Source of the DNA: Cardinalis cardinalis
Taxonomy: Eukaryota; Chordata; Aves; Passeriformes; Cardinalidae
NCBI GenBank assembly: GCA_014549065.1
Contig: JACDOX010000083.1
Span: forward strand, 868,001-932,000
Reading direction: 5' to 3'
DNA: 64,000 nt
Position 1 is the stretch's first letter; each line of letters starts with the position of its first letter. Positions 49,440-63,849 of this stretch are shown here, one piece after another. The notes below the pieces were generated by a model. The model ran no database searches, was not told where the DNA came from, and was given only the letters and a program-made list of their open reading frames with translations. The position numbers and the translations under genes were made by a program.

Positions 49440-52400
49440 CCAGATATCATGAATTCACAGTGGATGAGAACAGGAGCACGTTCTGAGCTAATGTTTCAAG
49501 TTCATCAAAGTTAGATAGCTCTCCCTAGAGAAGCTATCAACAATAACTCATGGCAATTACTCAACCACATAAAGCAGAGGGTCAGATTTTCTTTGGCAGG
49601 TTCCTTATGCAAGAGTAGAACATATTGAAAATAAATATTACAGAGAGACACATGATGGCACAGCACGATTTGGCAAAGTTCACAAGAACTCCCAAATGTC
49701 AAATCATGAGCTGATTGTGTAGGTGATCCCATAGAAGCAACAATCAAACCTTTATGCACTACTGCCATCTGTTCTTAACAATATATATTATACAGGAAAA
49801 TAATTCAGGCATAGTTTAGAGTGTATCTAATAAAAAGGAGTGAGATTATCCTGCATATGGTTTTGTGTCTAATTTAAGGTTTAATATGTTACTCAATAGA
49901 CTTGAAATAGAAGAATTCCAAGCCTTTCTTAAAAAACCTTTAACTATTATTTTAATATGCAAATATTGAAATTCTAGAAGTAATTTAGGTTGACTTAATC
50001 CATGTATTACTATAATTGCAAGGGTAAATCTCAGATGTACCACATTGCAGTAAAAACGAGGAAAATATTTCTGTGGTCATTTTGAAATATTATAGCACCT
50101 TTGACTATGGGAACCTGACATCCTTATCATTCTCATAAGAAAACATAATAAATTTTAATATGATTAGGGCACGCACGGAGTCCGATTAACACTCATCATA
50201 GACTAAGTAGGCAAACACACGTAATTGATGAATTGCTATATGTCAAGGGCAGAGACTCATCCAGGTCCCATTATCCTATGTCCTTGAAACTACCCTGTAG
50301 AGAAGTATGGAAAATCTGAAAGTCAGGAAAACATATGAGCATGAGTCTTGGATGGCAGTGGCTGGAAGCAAGAGCTTCCAGTCACTTAAAGGAAGATGTA
50401 AACTACAGAAGGAAACTGAAAATGAAGAAGGAGAGAGGAGGATGGCTAAAATTTGAGGGCTTCTAAAAACTGGGAAATAGGTAGGTATCTTTATTTATCA
50501 TATTGAGGATGATACTTGCCACCCAAAAATTATGGTAGTTTGAAAGATATTGATTACTGACATCAAAAAGTCTTTTTGTTAACAAACAAAAACATTTTGA
50601 GAATTTATTTGCCTTCATTACAGAGAACTGTATTTGCCTTCTTTCTCCCTGGCTGCATGAAAGGGCACAAACACTGTATTTGACAAATGAAATCATCTGA
50701 ATAAATAAATAAATCTGAATAAATCTTGACAAATAAAACATCTGAAAATCTATGGAAATTTCTCTCTAATACAATTGACCATGAAGCAAGTTCTTATCAG
50801 GCCCTAAAGACTGGTGGACTGCAAACATCAAGGAACCATCTGATAAATAAAGCACATGTGTATTCAAACATCCTTCTGTTGTTACACACTGGAGCTCTTA
50901 CTCTGGTTTTAACACAGTCTTCACTATAATGCACACACTGGCCTCAGGGAAGCATGAGCATCCTCTGGTAGTTTTCCATCTTCTTCCCACACCCTGTATA
51001 GTCCAGCAATCTTAAATATGCCTGATTAGTACTGAGACATTACTCCCCAATGTCAATACCTCTGTTTCTTGGAATCTTATCTCTCTTGTCCAAACTGCAT
51101 TTGAAAGACTATACAGGGAATTGCAAAACAAGTTGTTCAGATGGTCTGACCTCTCAGACCTGTAGCCGCCCTTTAACAGGAACGCAATGAAGAACACATT
51201 TCACATCAATATTCTTTAAAGTAATGTATCTAAAAAAATGCTGCCACTTGGATTATACAAAATGAAGAACATGTAAAAAAGGAGGGTAAATAGTCACAGG
51301 ACAATAAATCTTAGCCACAAAGATGCTAACCACTTGATTAGAGCATAACCCAATAGATTTTGATACACCACATATTATTTTTATTATTGACATAATTTTC
51401 TAATCCTTAGTAAATTTTTTAATCACAATGTTATACAACAATGTAAATGCTTCACATCCAGAGAGGTTATAGAGGTGTACAACTGCCTTATAATAAGTAT
51501 ATAAAGTGATGCAACTTTTTGTGTATAAGCAAGTGTCCTGAAATGGAGGATTTGGTGCTCAAAATACAGTTTCTCAGAGTGTGGGACAACAAACGGGACT
51601 CCTGAATGTTGCAAAGGGCACAATTACTCTGCTGGTTACAAGGCTGCATTGAGTTACAGAATAAAGTCCTTGCCTTTTCAGAAGTACTCCTGATCAGCAA
51701 AGTATGGTGATGTACCATTGCTTTCACTNATTTCTCATGCTCACATTAAAAGCTTAGTACAAAGTAATACAGATGAACAATAATATGCTATTAATGCTGC
51801 GCAGATGTGGATAATCAGGAAATATTATTAGAAAAAAAGTGCTTTCAAAGTTATGTAGAACAGTTATGTGCTTATCTTCTCTTTTTGTCCTCGTATACAA
51901 AATCAGTAACACACAGTTCTGATACCAAGAGGAAAAGAAGAAAAAGTGGGGCAACAGTGCATGTAATGTTCAGTGCATGTAAGACCTTCAAGACAGATGT
52001 CAGGAGGGCAAAAACTAAAAAAGTTAAAAACTCATGTTAGCTTTGTTCCAGAACATAAAACAGAAAAGACTTTTTTTCTTTTAAAACACTAATTCAGCTG
52101 TATGAAAATAGGAAAATACAAGTAAATTGGTAAATCAAACAATTTTGTCAAACAGACAGTGTAAAAGACTGACTAGAGAAATGTCATAAATTTCTTCCAA
52201 AAGGAATGCAACCAATATAACTAAGCACTTTAGCTCCTTGCAATAGAATTTCCTTACTAAAAGTAAATACAGCAGTAAATCCTTTATCTTATTGTCTATC
52301 AGTTCAAGGCACTTTTCCCTCCTTTGAGAACAAGCAAATGTTATGTGACACCATGAATCAAAGTGAGATCTGTATGTTCAAAATACACTTTCTCCTATAT

Positions 52401-55400
52401 TTTAAACTCTTCAGAATAAAATAGCCTATGTTGCAATAGAATCATTATTTTTTTCTGATCTCAACATTCTTAACTTTTTTCTTAATATTTTTTAAAGTGC
52501 TGTTACTATTAACAGCAGTATGAATCCTAAACCATGTCATTTACAGGCTTCATAGCTTAGATCATAGGTGCAGAAGAAGAATTTAGCTTAGAACAAAGCA
52601 GCCAGTGCCTTGCTCAAAAGGAAACGTCAAATGAATAATGACTTTTTAAATATATTTAAAATTAATTTGATGATAACTTCCAGCTCACTTAGACAATTCA
52701 TACTGGCTGCTCTCTAGAGATTAGGTGGGCTAAAGTTACTAAGAAGTAGGGATATGCATTGCCACATTTCCTAGCCATGTTGTAAGGAGTTATAGGCAAA
52801 TTACATCCCAGCCCTGTATCTCTCTCTCCTCTTGCTGCTTTTTTTCCTTTTCCATTCACTGCTAGTTTGACAGCAGTCCTAGCCACAATCTGATCTTCAT
52901 CCATTTATCTTCTTTTAAAATATTCACTGCTGGTAAAATTGCAGGATTGGTGACCCAGCTTTCTTGATATTGGAGCTCTGTGTATCCTTCAATCCTAAAA
53001 CATACTTCTCAGATAATATTTTTTATCAACACACCATGACAACTTTTTCTTGATGCCTTCAATAGTTTTTGCTTCTGCATCTACTGCATGCCTTGGTAAG
53101 TTTTCATTTATCATGGTAGTGTATTACAAGAGCACACAGTATACTGTAGGTGAATGTTTTCAACTTGTTAGAATAAGAAAGGCATTAATGACATAGAAAT
53201 AAATTAAACCAGGCCCAAATGTCAGGAAATATGTAAGAGTGCTGCTGGTATGCAGATTTTTCAGCCAGAGTTGATTATGACCAAAAAAGTCAGAAAGCAT
53301 ATCATGACACTTTGGAATTGCCCAACTATGTCACATTTAGTAGAGCAGGAGATAAGTCTATTTCCTTTTATTCAACACATGAATATGTAAGAAAGAAACA
53401 CCAAACCCCAAATAACAAACCAAACCAAAATAACCAACAGCCATTCAAAAAAAGAAAGAAGTAAATTGTTCTGGTTCATAAATATTTGTATATAAATATG
53501 CTAAATTGTTTGCTGAATTCCTACAATAACCAGAAGATTTAGGAACATTGTAAGAGATTTCATTTCTTGTCCTACAACCAGATTTGCTGAAGTAATATAG
53601 TTTCATAGTATTGCAAGAAAGAGTGTTGATTGATTGTAAGTGCAGGCATTCCTTTTGCTGTAGAGATTTGGATATCTCTGTCTGGAAAATCAAGATTATT
53701 TTGGTAAACATATTTAGATTTAACCAAAGCAGGTTATTTGTGCTGAATATCAAGTGATCTATATGGGATGAATATATCTCTGTTGTGGATTGATGTAATT
53801 TAACTCGAATGTGTTACTGAAGCCTGAGTGACAATTTATTTCAAGCTAAGCAGAAAGCCTGAAAAGCAAGCTGAACTGTGTTCTTACCTTGAGTATTTTT
53901 TATCTGTTGTGAGAAGATGACTTAGCCTTAATGACTGTGAATCTTGAGTAGATTTTTAACTGACTAATGTTTAATAGTGAGTCATTGTACCTCCTGATAA
54001 AGCAAGCTGTGTAAACGTGATCAATCATTGGTGAGATGAGTACCTTATTAGGGAAGTGCTGTATGCAGATAAGCATCAAAATCTTGAAAGGACCATTAAT
54101 TTAATATTTTTTAAAAATCCCATTTTTTAAATAACAGCACTATTTAGGTTTCATTTTCCACCATAGTGTATAGTTTACTTGCTAGACACAGAATGTTAAA
54201 AATAATTTTAAGTAGCTTTGCTTTAGTTGATTTACGACAACTCCTAAATATTCAAACAACATTTCACATTTAATAAGAAACACATTCTGTTTCCTTATGA
54301 CACAAAAAGAATAAAAAATAAGCAGCGTTAAGTAGAACAGCAGAATCTCTCCATTTTACCTACAAAGAGTTTGTTAAACAGAGAGTTGAAAATAGGTAGA
54401 GCTGAGAGGCAAGGAAACTGAAGAGTATTTTAACAGTGAAGTAAAACCACAAGTAATGACTTCAGGAGACAGGAGCTAGATGGACAAGTAAAACATTACA
54501 GTTTTAAATATATGATATTTGGCTTCACCTCCCAGGGAAGAGGACTGGCATGGATTCAAAAAGGTTTGTCTGGCATGCTCGTGCCTCTGAGAGGGACCAC
54601 ACTGCCTGATGGAAACAACCACAAAAGCCGCAGTGAGAGCACAGCCTTCCAAAGGCAACAAGAAAGCAACCAGACAGGCAATTAGACCATGCCAGTGCTT
54701 GGCCTTGGCAAAGAGAAGGCAGGCATCTGAAATGGATCATCTGTCCACAGGAGAGATGGGCCCAGCAACCAGGGGATGGTACAAAGTAAAGCAGATATCA
54801 GATAACAGAGGGAAGTATTTTGAGCATGGATGACCTCCTCCTCTAGTACCACTATAATAAACATTATAGAGGGTTTGCACATACTTCTACATCTTGAAAA
54901 TAGCATTTTTACAGTGCTCATTGAAAACTAGGACAGCTGTGCAAAACATTGTTGCATGTGAAATGTAAGACAGATCATGGATTTTTATGTCTGTTCAGTC
55001 TTCATCTTGAAAGCTATTTTGTCATACATCAAATACTCTTTTCATCTCATCGTTTTCCAAACAACTCATATTTTAGCATTTTCCCTTGTGCCATGTGATA
55101 AACTGTGCTGTAGGCCACATTTCTTTGTTGCTGATATCTCTGGAACCTACAGACACAGTGGCTTCTAAAAGCATATGCTTTAAAATACTGCTTTCCCTAT
55201 TTCACTGTGAGTTTTCTTACTTGCCTGTTGGCTTGCTAATGAACAACTGCTGAGGAAAAAAATAGTTAAGAAGAACCAAGAGCTTCCAGACATTAACTTT
55301 GTTGGAAACTGAAAATTTATTCAAACTTAAATGGTTGTCTTTTACATATTTTCTATGCTGAAGTACATAGGAATGCCAATTTCTTGGATAGTAAAGGAAT

Positions 55401-55625
55401 GAGATTGGTATATTAGCAGATGTGAATTTAAATAACAAAGTAATTGATTCTGGTCTCTGTGTTTCAGAAGATGGTTGTAAGAGATTATGTATAGCATAGT
55501 CTTATCAAGTCTAAAGTAAAATACATCACTGCCAGCAACAAGAAACTTCCACTTAGTTCAATTACATGTTTTCCCGGAAATTTCTCCTAATAAAATACGA
55601 TGAGCTAGGACCTGAATAAGTGGAC
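49440..55625. other. AT-rich stretch, no gene recognised
   Basis: About 6.2 kb with no recognised gene or transposable element. It holds a small AAAT-type repeat (about 50697-50725) and a single N at 51729. A slightly GC-richer patch at 54540-54800 has a basic open frame of 74 codons (54609-54833) without recognisable features. Confidence 0.5.
50697..50725. repeat. AAAT microsatellite
   Basis: Short (AAAT)n run with an imperfect duplication of ctgaataaat at its right side. Confidence 0.85.
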
Positions 55626-55635
55626 AGTGAGGTGA

Positions 55636-56655
55636 ACTGGAAACTACTAAATTGGTGAGCACACAGAGTTGTGATCAGCACCACCAGGTCCAGCTAGAGG
55701 CCAGTAGGCAGTGTAGTACCCCTGGTGTGGATACTAGTGCCAATGGTATTCAGTATCTTTCTGATCGACCTGGATGGTGGGCCAGAGTGCACTCTCAGCA
55801 GTTTGCAGGTAATACAAACTTGGGAAGAGTGATTGATAGACCAGATAGATTTGCTGCAATCTAGAGAGACCTGAGATGTTGGAGTGATTGGCCAACAGGA
55901 ACTTCTAGAAGTTCAATAAAAGGTGGAATGGCAAGCCATTCTCCTGTTTGAGGAATAAGCACAAGCACCAGCACAGGCTTGAGACTCACTGTCTGGAAAG
56001 TACCTTGTCAGAAAATGTTCTGGCCATTCAAACTTCTTGTTCATGAGCAAGCCAAGTGCTCCAGTGGAAAAGAATGCCAAGAGCGTCCTGGGCTGCATTA
56101 GTCAGTGTGTTGCTAGAAATCCAGGTGAAGTGATCCTTTGTCCACTCAGCACTGATGAGACCATCTGACTCCAGATGGTTCCCCAGTTCAGAAGAGACAT
56201 GAACAGGATGGATAGCACAATTGAGAAAAGGCAAAGAGCCATGAAGATAACAAAGGTTTCGGACCATCTGTCATAAAAGAAGAGGGTGAAACTTCTAGGA
56301 GCCTTTGGCCCCAAGAACAACAGGCTCAGGGAGACTTCAGAAATGTTTGCTTATACTATGCAGATGTGTTTGAAAAGAGGACCAAGGAAGATTCTTCTTG
56401 CTGGGGGCCAGTTGCAGAACAGTGGGCAATGGACACAAAAGGAAATACTGGAAATTCCTTTTAAATACAGGGGAAAAAATACTGAAACATTTCTACAATG
56501 AAGGTGATCCTAAACTGGCACAGGTTACCCAGGGAAGCAGTGAGCAAATTCTCCTTGGAGATACTAATCCAGCTACTTGAGCAGATGTAATCTGGGTGAC
56601 CTCCAGAAGTGCCTGCCAGATTCAGCCTCTGTGTGGTTCTGTCATTGCATGAACA
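55636..56655 (+). mobile_element. CR1 LINE copy from reverse transcriptase palm to 3' end, decayed
   Basis: A plus-oriented CR1 of about 1.0 kb. The 5' part encodes the decayed reverse transcriptase palm. The box equivalent to the catalytic FADD of CR1 reads FAGN (codons from 55802), so both catalytic Asp are changed, followed by TNLG. Downstream are the CR1 ORF2 C-terminal segment with multiple stops and the 3' region ('cccagggaagcagtgagc', 'ctccttggagatactaatcc'), ending near 'tctgtgtggttctgtcattg'. Its first 130 bp are closely similar to the minus-strand copy at 46008-46118. Confidence 0.88.
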
Positions 56656-58840
56656 TGGTGGAGATTCATTAGTAGACATACTACTGACAATTTTTCTGAG
56701 TCATGCTGAATGACAGAACTGTGCAAAAGATATTTGCTATTAGATCCCACTTTTCTGACTACCACCATTTACCCCCATGATATGTCATCTAAATGGATCC
56801 AGGTACAGATCTGTTAACAGAAGTTTAATGTAGCTTTCAGCTTTCATTAAATAAGCATGGATTTCTGGTGAATATGACATTTTGCCCTGTGATTATGACT
56901 GCAGAATAAAGCATTCAAAATCTTTTCTAAAAGAAAACTGAAATAAAAAAGGCTGCAAAGAGTGTATTCCACAGGCAGGCAAATAAATTCTATGAAGTCT
57001 GCAAGCAGTAAAGTCTATTTATTTATTCCTGCCCTAGAGCAGTAGTACATATATACATATTTCCAGTCTCTACTTTACTGGGCGAGTCCTTAACCATGTG
57101 ATATCATTGTGAACAACCCTTATCCTAAATTACATGGCTACTAATATATTTTTCCATTTCATCTTTCACAGTGGCAATTTTGTCTTTCAAATACCCCATT
57201 AATTTATTCAAAGATGGAGCTTTTGTTAGCTTTAAAAGTTGAACAGAACTGGAATGCACATTTTTTGCTAAAAAATTTCTAATTTCACACATTTTTTGAT
57301 GTCAATACTTAAAATGCCTTGAAGAAACTCAATTTTCAGATAGGAAATCCAGACTCCTTGAGGAGAAAACTAAACATGAGACCAAAACAAAAAGTGGAGC
57401 AACCAAAACCTGAATATCTAGTAAGACAGTAGTCGCTTTTAATGACGCCAGTAAATAATTTTTTCCTCTGGGCACAGTTATTGCCTGATAAGGCCTACCT
57501 TCTTCTTTACTATCCAGCTTGTCATGTGTGGCAATTAGACAAGCATACCTGCAATGTGGAATGCCTTCAAAAACTTGGTTTCATTTGGGTGGATGTCCTA
57601 TGCTCATCACTGCAAAATTTTGTAGGACAGATAAAATACAAGAACAGAAGAAGGTTGGAGTTGTGAGCTCATCAGAGTAAACTTCACTACCTTACTAAAT
57701 CACTCCTTAGTGCAAATGCACAATCTTTCCTTTTTAAACTGGCATAGAATGCATGTGTCAGTTTGAAATTCTGAATTATCATGTTAATAGTTACTTAAAT
57801 TCAGAGCAGCAAGACATATTTATTTAAGTTAGAGAATTCCAAGTAAGTCACATGCAAGCTGGAAAAGCTATATGTTATGTGTGATTCATCATCACTTTTA
57901 GAATCAGGGCCAGGACTTCCTGCAGGGGTAGAAATGCAGGAGACAGTAAGAATGCTCGATGATAATTCCTACATATATGAACACCATTCCCTTTTTAGAG
58001 AGGTGGTACATTCAACACCAAGAATGGCTCTATAGAAAAAATTCTGACTCAGTCTGGATGAAGGCAAAACTCCATGATGTATAGTTACAGAATATGATTA
58101 AGGTGAGGAACATCCAAATTGGGAAAACATGTGCCTTTTTGTGCTTCAGCAGACAAATAGGAAACACAAAATTTGTGCTATTTCCACAAACATGAATACA
58201 ACACCTAAGTTTCATACTATATTCCTATAATGTAGTTTATCTCACCTGAGTAATCAAAACAATAACTTGGCCATGCTATTTTTCAAGAAATAGCTGTAAT
58301 CATTTGAACAATATTTTTCTACATATTTTTCTCACGCAATTAAACAGACACAAAAGAGGGATAATATCTTTTTTAGTTATTTTGTTAAGACAGCTACAAC
58401 TACTCCAACCACTTGCTCCCCCAGAAGCTGGCACATATTTTCCCAGACCTGATTCTGCATAGGTTTTAGTTGTAGACAATAAAAGCTTTCTTCCATGGCC
58501 TGTTTAATTGTTTAAGATGACTTTAGATTGGTGATTCCCATTTCAAATCTCTCCTGTGTCATTATATTTTTATATTTCTAGTGTGAGCCCATCCCCTTCA
58601 GCTCATCCCCTTAACCATATTATAAGGCAGCTCTATTTTGCCTTTTTTTTAGTATGCTATATATCTTCATCAGTATCATGACTCTGTAGCAGAGATGAAA
58701 GCAATGATGATTTTCCTCACTCTGTGCTAATCTGGTGCTATGTATAAGATCAAAAAAGCTTACATGATTTTCATTCACGTTGTCTTTTTTAACTTGGTGA
58801 TAAACTTGTAGAAGTGATAAGCTAGTGTAAGAGCAGCAGC

Positions 58841-58863
58841 ATGCGTGTGTGTATGTGTGTGTG
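58841..58863. repeat. GT microsatellite
   Basis: Interrupted (GT)n run of about 23 bp. The minus-strand frame across it yields a His-Thr run that is an artefact. Confidence 0.9.
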
Positions 58864-61800
58864 CAGACAAGAGACAGACTGCATGCAAAGAGAATGAAAC
58901 AGCATCCCTTCGTGTCCAGTTTGAAAAGTTACAGCCATTTAAAAAACCCAGAAACACGTAAAAATAAGCAGATTCAAAGCCCTTAAAAGAAATTTTCCTT
59001 TAAAACTAATGAGGGAAAAAATAGTGAATAATAGTGAATGATGAGACAAAACAACAAATGTTGCAACTATACTACAAGACTGATGTAACACACAAAGAAT
59101 GTCCATAAAATGTTAAAAAAATATAGTTGGGTTGTATCAAAAAAAAATTTTAAAAGACTCTGAAAACAGATCATACTGAGGGTTCTTTTCTTATAATTTA
59201 GGCTGACATCAATATACATGTATTAAAAAACATATACTAACATTAACTGTTAGTCTAAATCTTAAAATGATAAAATTCAATTCTTCAGCATCTTTAGGCA
59301 ATTTAGAATAAAATTTATGCCATAGAAAACAGAAACAGAACTAGGAGGAAATGAAGGGAAATGAACAGGTATTGTGAACCTGAAAAAGAAGTTCTGATTT
59401 TTCTATCAGGACCTACAGATTGGTCCCAGTCTGATGAGTAGCAAGCTGTTGTAACCCAACCATGACATCAGCCTAAACATGCACATGAAAGTGGCTGTCT
59501 CTTTGTCCCAGCTGAACAAAATGCATCAGCTAGGCAAAGCAACAGAGGGCTAGAAGAACACATCAGGGAGAAAATACACCAACCCATTAAACACTACCCC
59601 ATACAGTTATGTTCAGGAGGCACTGTTGGTGCCTTGCTATGTAGGAAATGGTTTCACAAGCTTCTAATTCTAAGAACTAACATTCATTCTACTGTAGATT
59701 TCATCTAAAATAGACAATAGCCACACTCAGAAACAGTCCGACTTTGGTGATATTTCATGTGTTTAGTTTTTGGGTTCAGTCTTGTGCTTGGTTGTTTGGG
59801 TTTTGTTTTTATTTTTCATAAAAAATACTGCATTTAATGTTCTCAGAAGTAACAAATCACAACCAGGTAAATTACATTCTCTTACTACACTTAGCCTTTC
59901 CTCTCTACTGTTTGTCATGAGTACCTGTGACTTCTGAAAAACATTTTTTTTGCTTAACACTGACTAGCACAATGCAGTTCTGCAATGTGCACTGCCTTTG
60001 GATGTTAATGCAATACCAACCAGGCAGACCTGTGCATATCCCAAGATGCTAGGAAAAGCCTTTCCTTATTTCAGATGACCTAAAACTATTTAGAATTCAG
60101 AATTTCAATATCCCTCAAAATATAATTCTTGAGCTTGCTAAACTACTGCACTAATCCTTTTCATCAAATTCTGTAAGGCTTTATTTATCAAAAGGTTCAA
60201 GTATTTCTTTATAAAATAAAGGAAGTAGAATAAAACCTAATAATTGGCTTTGATCTGATTCAGGATGCAACAAAAAAAAAAATACACAGACAAATTAACA
60301 TAAAAGATTTCAATTTTGACAAGAAATGTGGTCAGGTTCAAGTTTTCGTATTTCTGTACATCCTGTGGTATGTGTGACTATTCCCATCTCTAAACTGGAT
60401 GTCTTGAAATGTAAGCTCAAAGAAAACATAAACAATACTGCACTTATAAAAATCAACATTTGTTTTATTTATTTATGAATTTAAAGTTGACAAATAAAAA
60501 TATTATATAAAGGATGTAACTGACTAAATTACAAGGACTAAGTAAGGTAACAAGTGCAGTTTACTGTATGAACTGTGATTTTTTTTCCTGACCTAGATAA
60601 AGTCCAGATTATTTGCTCTCAAAATCAAAATGAGATACTGGAAACCAGAAGACATACTCAAGCAGTGGGTGCATAGTTGCTCTGCTTTAAAAACAACTAT
60701 CACTGTACTTAGCTGGGTTTTTTTCACCCTAAATATTGATAATCTTGCAACTGGCCTCTAGGCAGGTTAAAGAACCCTCACTAAAAACGTACAATGAGAG
60801 CTGGTATACAATCCTATTATATACTCCTAGAAAGACAAAGTTTACTGAATTCATCTCCACAGAGAGAAGTTATACTCCTGACTTTGAGGCTTTGAGGCTT
60901 TGAAGGTTTCCTGCTAAGGTGTTATCATGTGAAAATTAGATTTAGTGTGAAATGTTAGGGTTCTTATTTATTCTGAAGCAATTTTCTCACTCTTTAGACT
61001 GTTCAACTGTAAAAACTTCACTAAAATCTTCCAGTAGGAATACAGTATACTGACCAACTGAAATTCCAACTTAAAGGTAATAATTTCCTCCTTCCTCCTC
61101 CCACCAAGATATTAAATTTCTAAATCTTGCAGACTTTACAGTATCCTCTTTCCCACTTCACTGCCTGAAAGTTTCGACAAAAAAATTATAAATGCTTTAT
61201 AGGAAGTAAATTCATAAAGCAAACCAGAAAGTTGCTTTTTTTCCTATAAACAATTTCAGCAACAATGGCATAATAAAAGATAGGGAAAATTGAACAAGTA
61301 TAAGTCTGAGAGTTTAATTATAAACGATAAAAGTGCTTTTAAATGGAATTTTGCCTTTCCAAAGGAAAAGTGATCTAACTCTACCTTAATTTCAGGGGTT
61401 GAAAAAAACCTTATTGCAGTGACCTAGCAGAATCCTATTCATATCAGTCTTTGGATCAAGATAAAAGAAAACATAATTTTCTAATCCTCAGATTACTTTT
61501 AAGGCACCTTCCAGGTAAAGGTTTTCATTGAAGAAGATTTATGGATAAAATATTTATCGTGATTGAAATTCTCTCTGCTTAAGCACAGATGTTTCAGTCA
61601 TTAGAGTGCAACTCCTAGAAATGTGTTTTGTTCTCTACTAATACTATGTAAAATCATTATCCAGTTGCAATATAAGTTACAATAACAATTATTTTGTAAT
61701 GAACTTCTCATGAACCACAATTCTTTCAAACACAGAGAAGATAAGAACTAATTTGAATAGTACAAATTGCTTGACAATAGTCTACTTTTTAGTTAAACCA

Positions 61801-63808
61801 TGGCACAAATTCAAAATGTACCTACAACACATAAAATTGCCTGGCACTATATAAATTCTGTGGTGCTTAGTTTGTTAAATTGGAATCTAGCTTTAAGTCA
61901 CTTGCAGAAAAAATCTGAGGTACCACATTAGCATTCTCTAAGGAAACCAATTAATTATAAAGAATGAGAGATTTCTTGGTATGTAAAAAGTGCTGGTTTC
62001 CAAAATCTCAAGATTTTATTACATAATGAGAGCAAGGTCCTTCCAGGGCCTGAAATACATGTGGAACAGATGATAAAACTCAAAGAAAAGATATAGATAT
62101 GACATTAATATAAAGATGTGAAAGGAAGTCAACAGTGTCCAACATGACTTGAAACAATAATTTGTGCTAAAAGGAAGTAAACAACTACTCTAAAGCACGA
62201 GAAAGATTTCATAATTAATGATTATCCATGACCACTTTGAACTTAGATCTGTATTGTGTCACTTCAGTACATTGTTTTCTAATATGTCTGTATTTCTTCA
62301 CTTCTGCTCTTAGATATTACAACCAAAATACCAGTGTCCATCTGAGATACTTAACTTGCACTTAATTAGCACTTATAACAATTTTACCAATGGTAGCTTA
62401 TTCTGCTTATATCAGTGTTATGGGGCCCTCTAACGGAGGACCTTGTGACATGCAGCATTATAGCTAAGAATTTGACAGAGTAAAAATTCTTTTGGCAAAA
62501 TTTCTCAGAGCACAAATTCATGACAAAAGATAATAAAAAGCTGAATTTAAAAAAAATTAATCTTTTTTTCAAAACAAATATAAATTTAATACTCGTTTTG
62601 GTGGATTTGCTATAACATAAATCTTGTTGATAAACGAAATCTGGAAAATACTTGAGGAAGCAGACAAAGCCCCTACAGAAAACTACTGTCTGACTCATGA
62701 GCAAGTTCACACAACTTTTAGTGGGGATAAGCACCTGAAGTTGAAAGCAATTACTTAATAACTAGGTGACACAAAATCTACTTAGGGCTTGCTAAACTGA
62801 GATCTGATGAGAGATAGGATGATGATGATAGAGTCAAGCTTCCTTTAAGTGCAGGGGATCAATACCATGTGGTGTGTGCCTCAGCTTATTGGATCTCTCA
62901 GCATTTTGGAATAGTGTCTAAATTGAGTTTAAGAGAAGGAGCATGAGCGTAGTTTGAGAGGATAAGAAGTGAGTGACGTGTTCTTTCCACAATTATTTCA
63001 AAAAACATGTCATTTATACAATATGTGTAGAAAACCATTACAACAGAATGTGTGACTTGCATCACATTCCTGTTTTCCCCACATCCTAAAAAAAAGGTAT
63101 TGTTTTGCTAATAGGTCTCACTATGGAAATTAAAAACAGGTTGAAAGACAGTGGAGTTGCCAAAGGCTGGAAGTGACATTTGATGGGTTGGGAACACGTG
63201 AAATTGTCTTTTTGTGCCTGAATGTTTTTACAGTCTCACATAATCACCGCTTTTACAGTGTGTCCATTATCTGCAGCAGTTTTTTCTTCAGATGTCCTGG
63301 AAATCTTTCCTTCAGAAATTGTTCTGTTTTGTAATTTAGAACAATACAGGGCCCTCTCCAGGCTGCAGAATATATACATCTGGATGACAAACCTGCAGCA
63401 AAAATGAAGATTTTCTCTAATCCTTTACTTTCAACTCCCTCAATAAAAGATAAAAAGATTAAGTAGTATTTGTCTTCTACAAGGTCTCCTTCTCTTCCTC
63501 GATTTTTCTATCAGGTCTTTACTACTCCAGGTGCTTTTTGACACGTATAAAAACCTGTTCAAATCTCCAGGATTAATTAATGTGAGTAATATATTCTAGC
63601 AACATGAATCCTCATCAGGAAAGATGAAGAAATAAAATGTGAAGAATATTCAGTTTCTATGAGATTGCCAAGGAATTGTCATGGTAAAAAAACCTTTCAG
63701 TACTTCTCACTGTGGTGTTTGGTTGGATTTTTTTCCACTGAAAGAAGATGCTGCTTTTTCCTTTATCAGTGCTGTGACTCCGAGGATCTTCATTTCCCAT
63801 CTGAAAGC

Positions 63809-63849
63809 ATGTGGATTGGTACTTTAACTGCTACATTACCAATCCACAT
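63809..63849. repeat. Perfect inverted repeat, 13-bp arms, 15-nt loop
   Basis: The arms atgtggattggta (63809-63821) and taccaatccacat (63837-63849) are exact reverse complements. No terminator-like T run or gene context is present. It may be a small hairpin of no function or the relic of a short inverted-repeat element. Confidence 0.9.

Noticed and set aside
3022..51729. Single N bases at 3022, 13188, 17223, 23587, 34070, 40906 and 51729 as assembly gaps
   Set aside because: Each is one isolated base within continuous sequence, so they are better explained as consensus ambiguities than as gaps.
62384..62734. Minus-strand frame of 116 codons
   Set aside because: Its composition is typical of AT-rich non-coding DNA (Phe, Lys, Ser, Leu), with no recognised motif or splice context.
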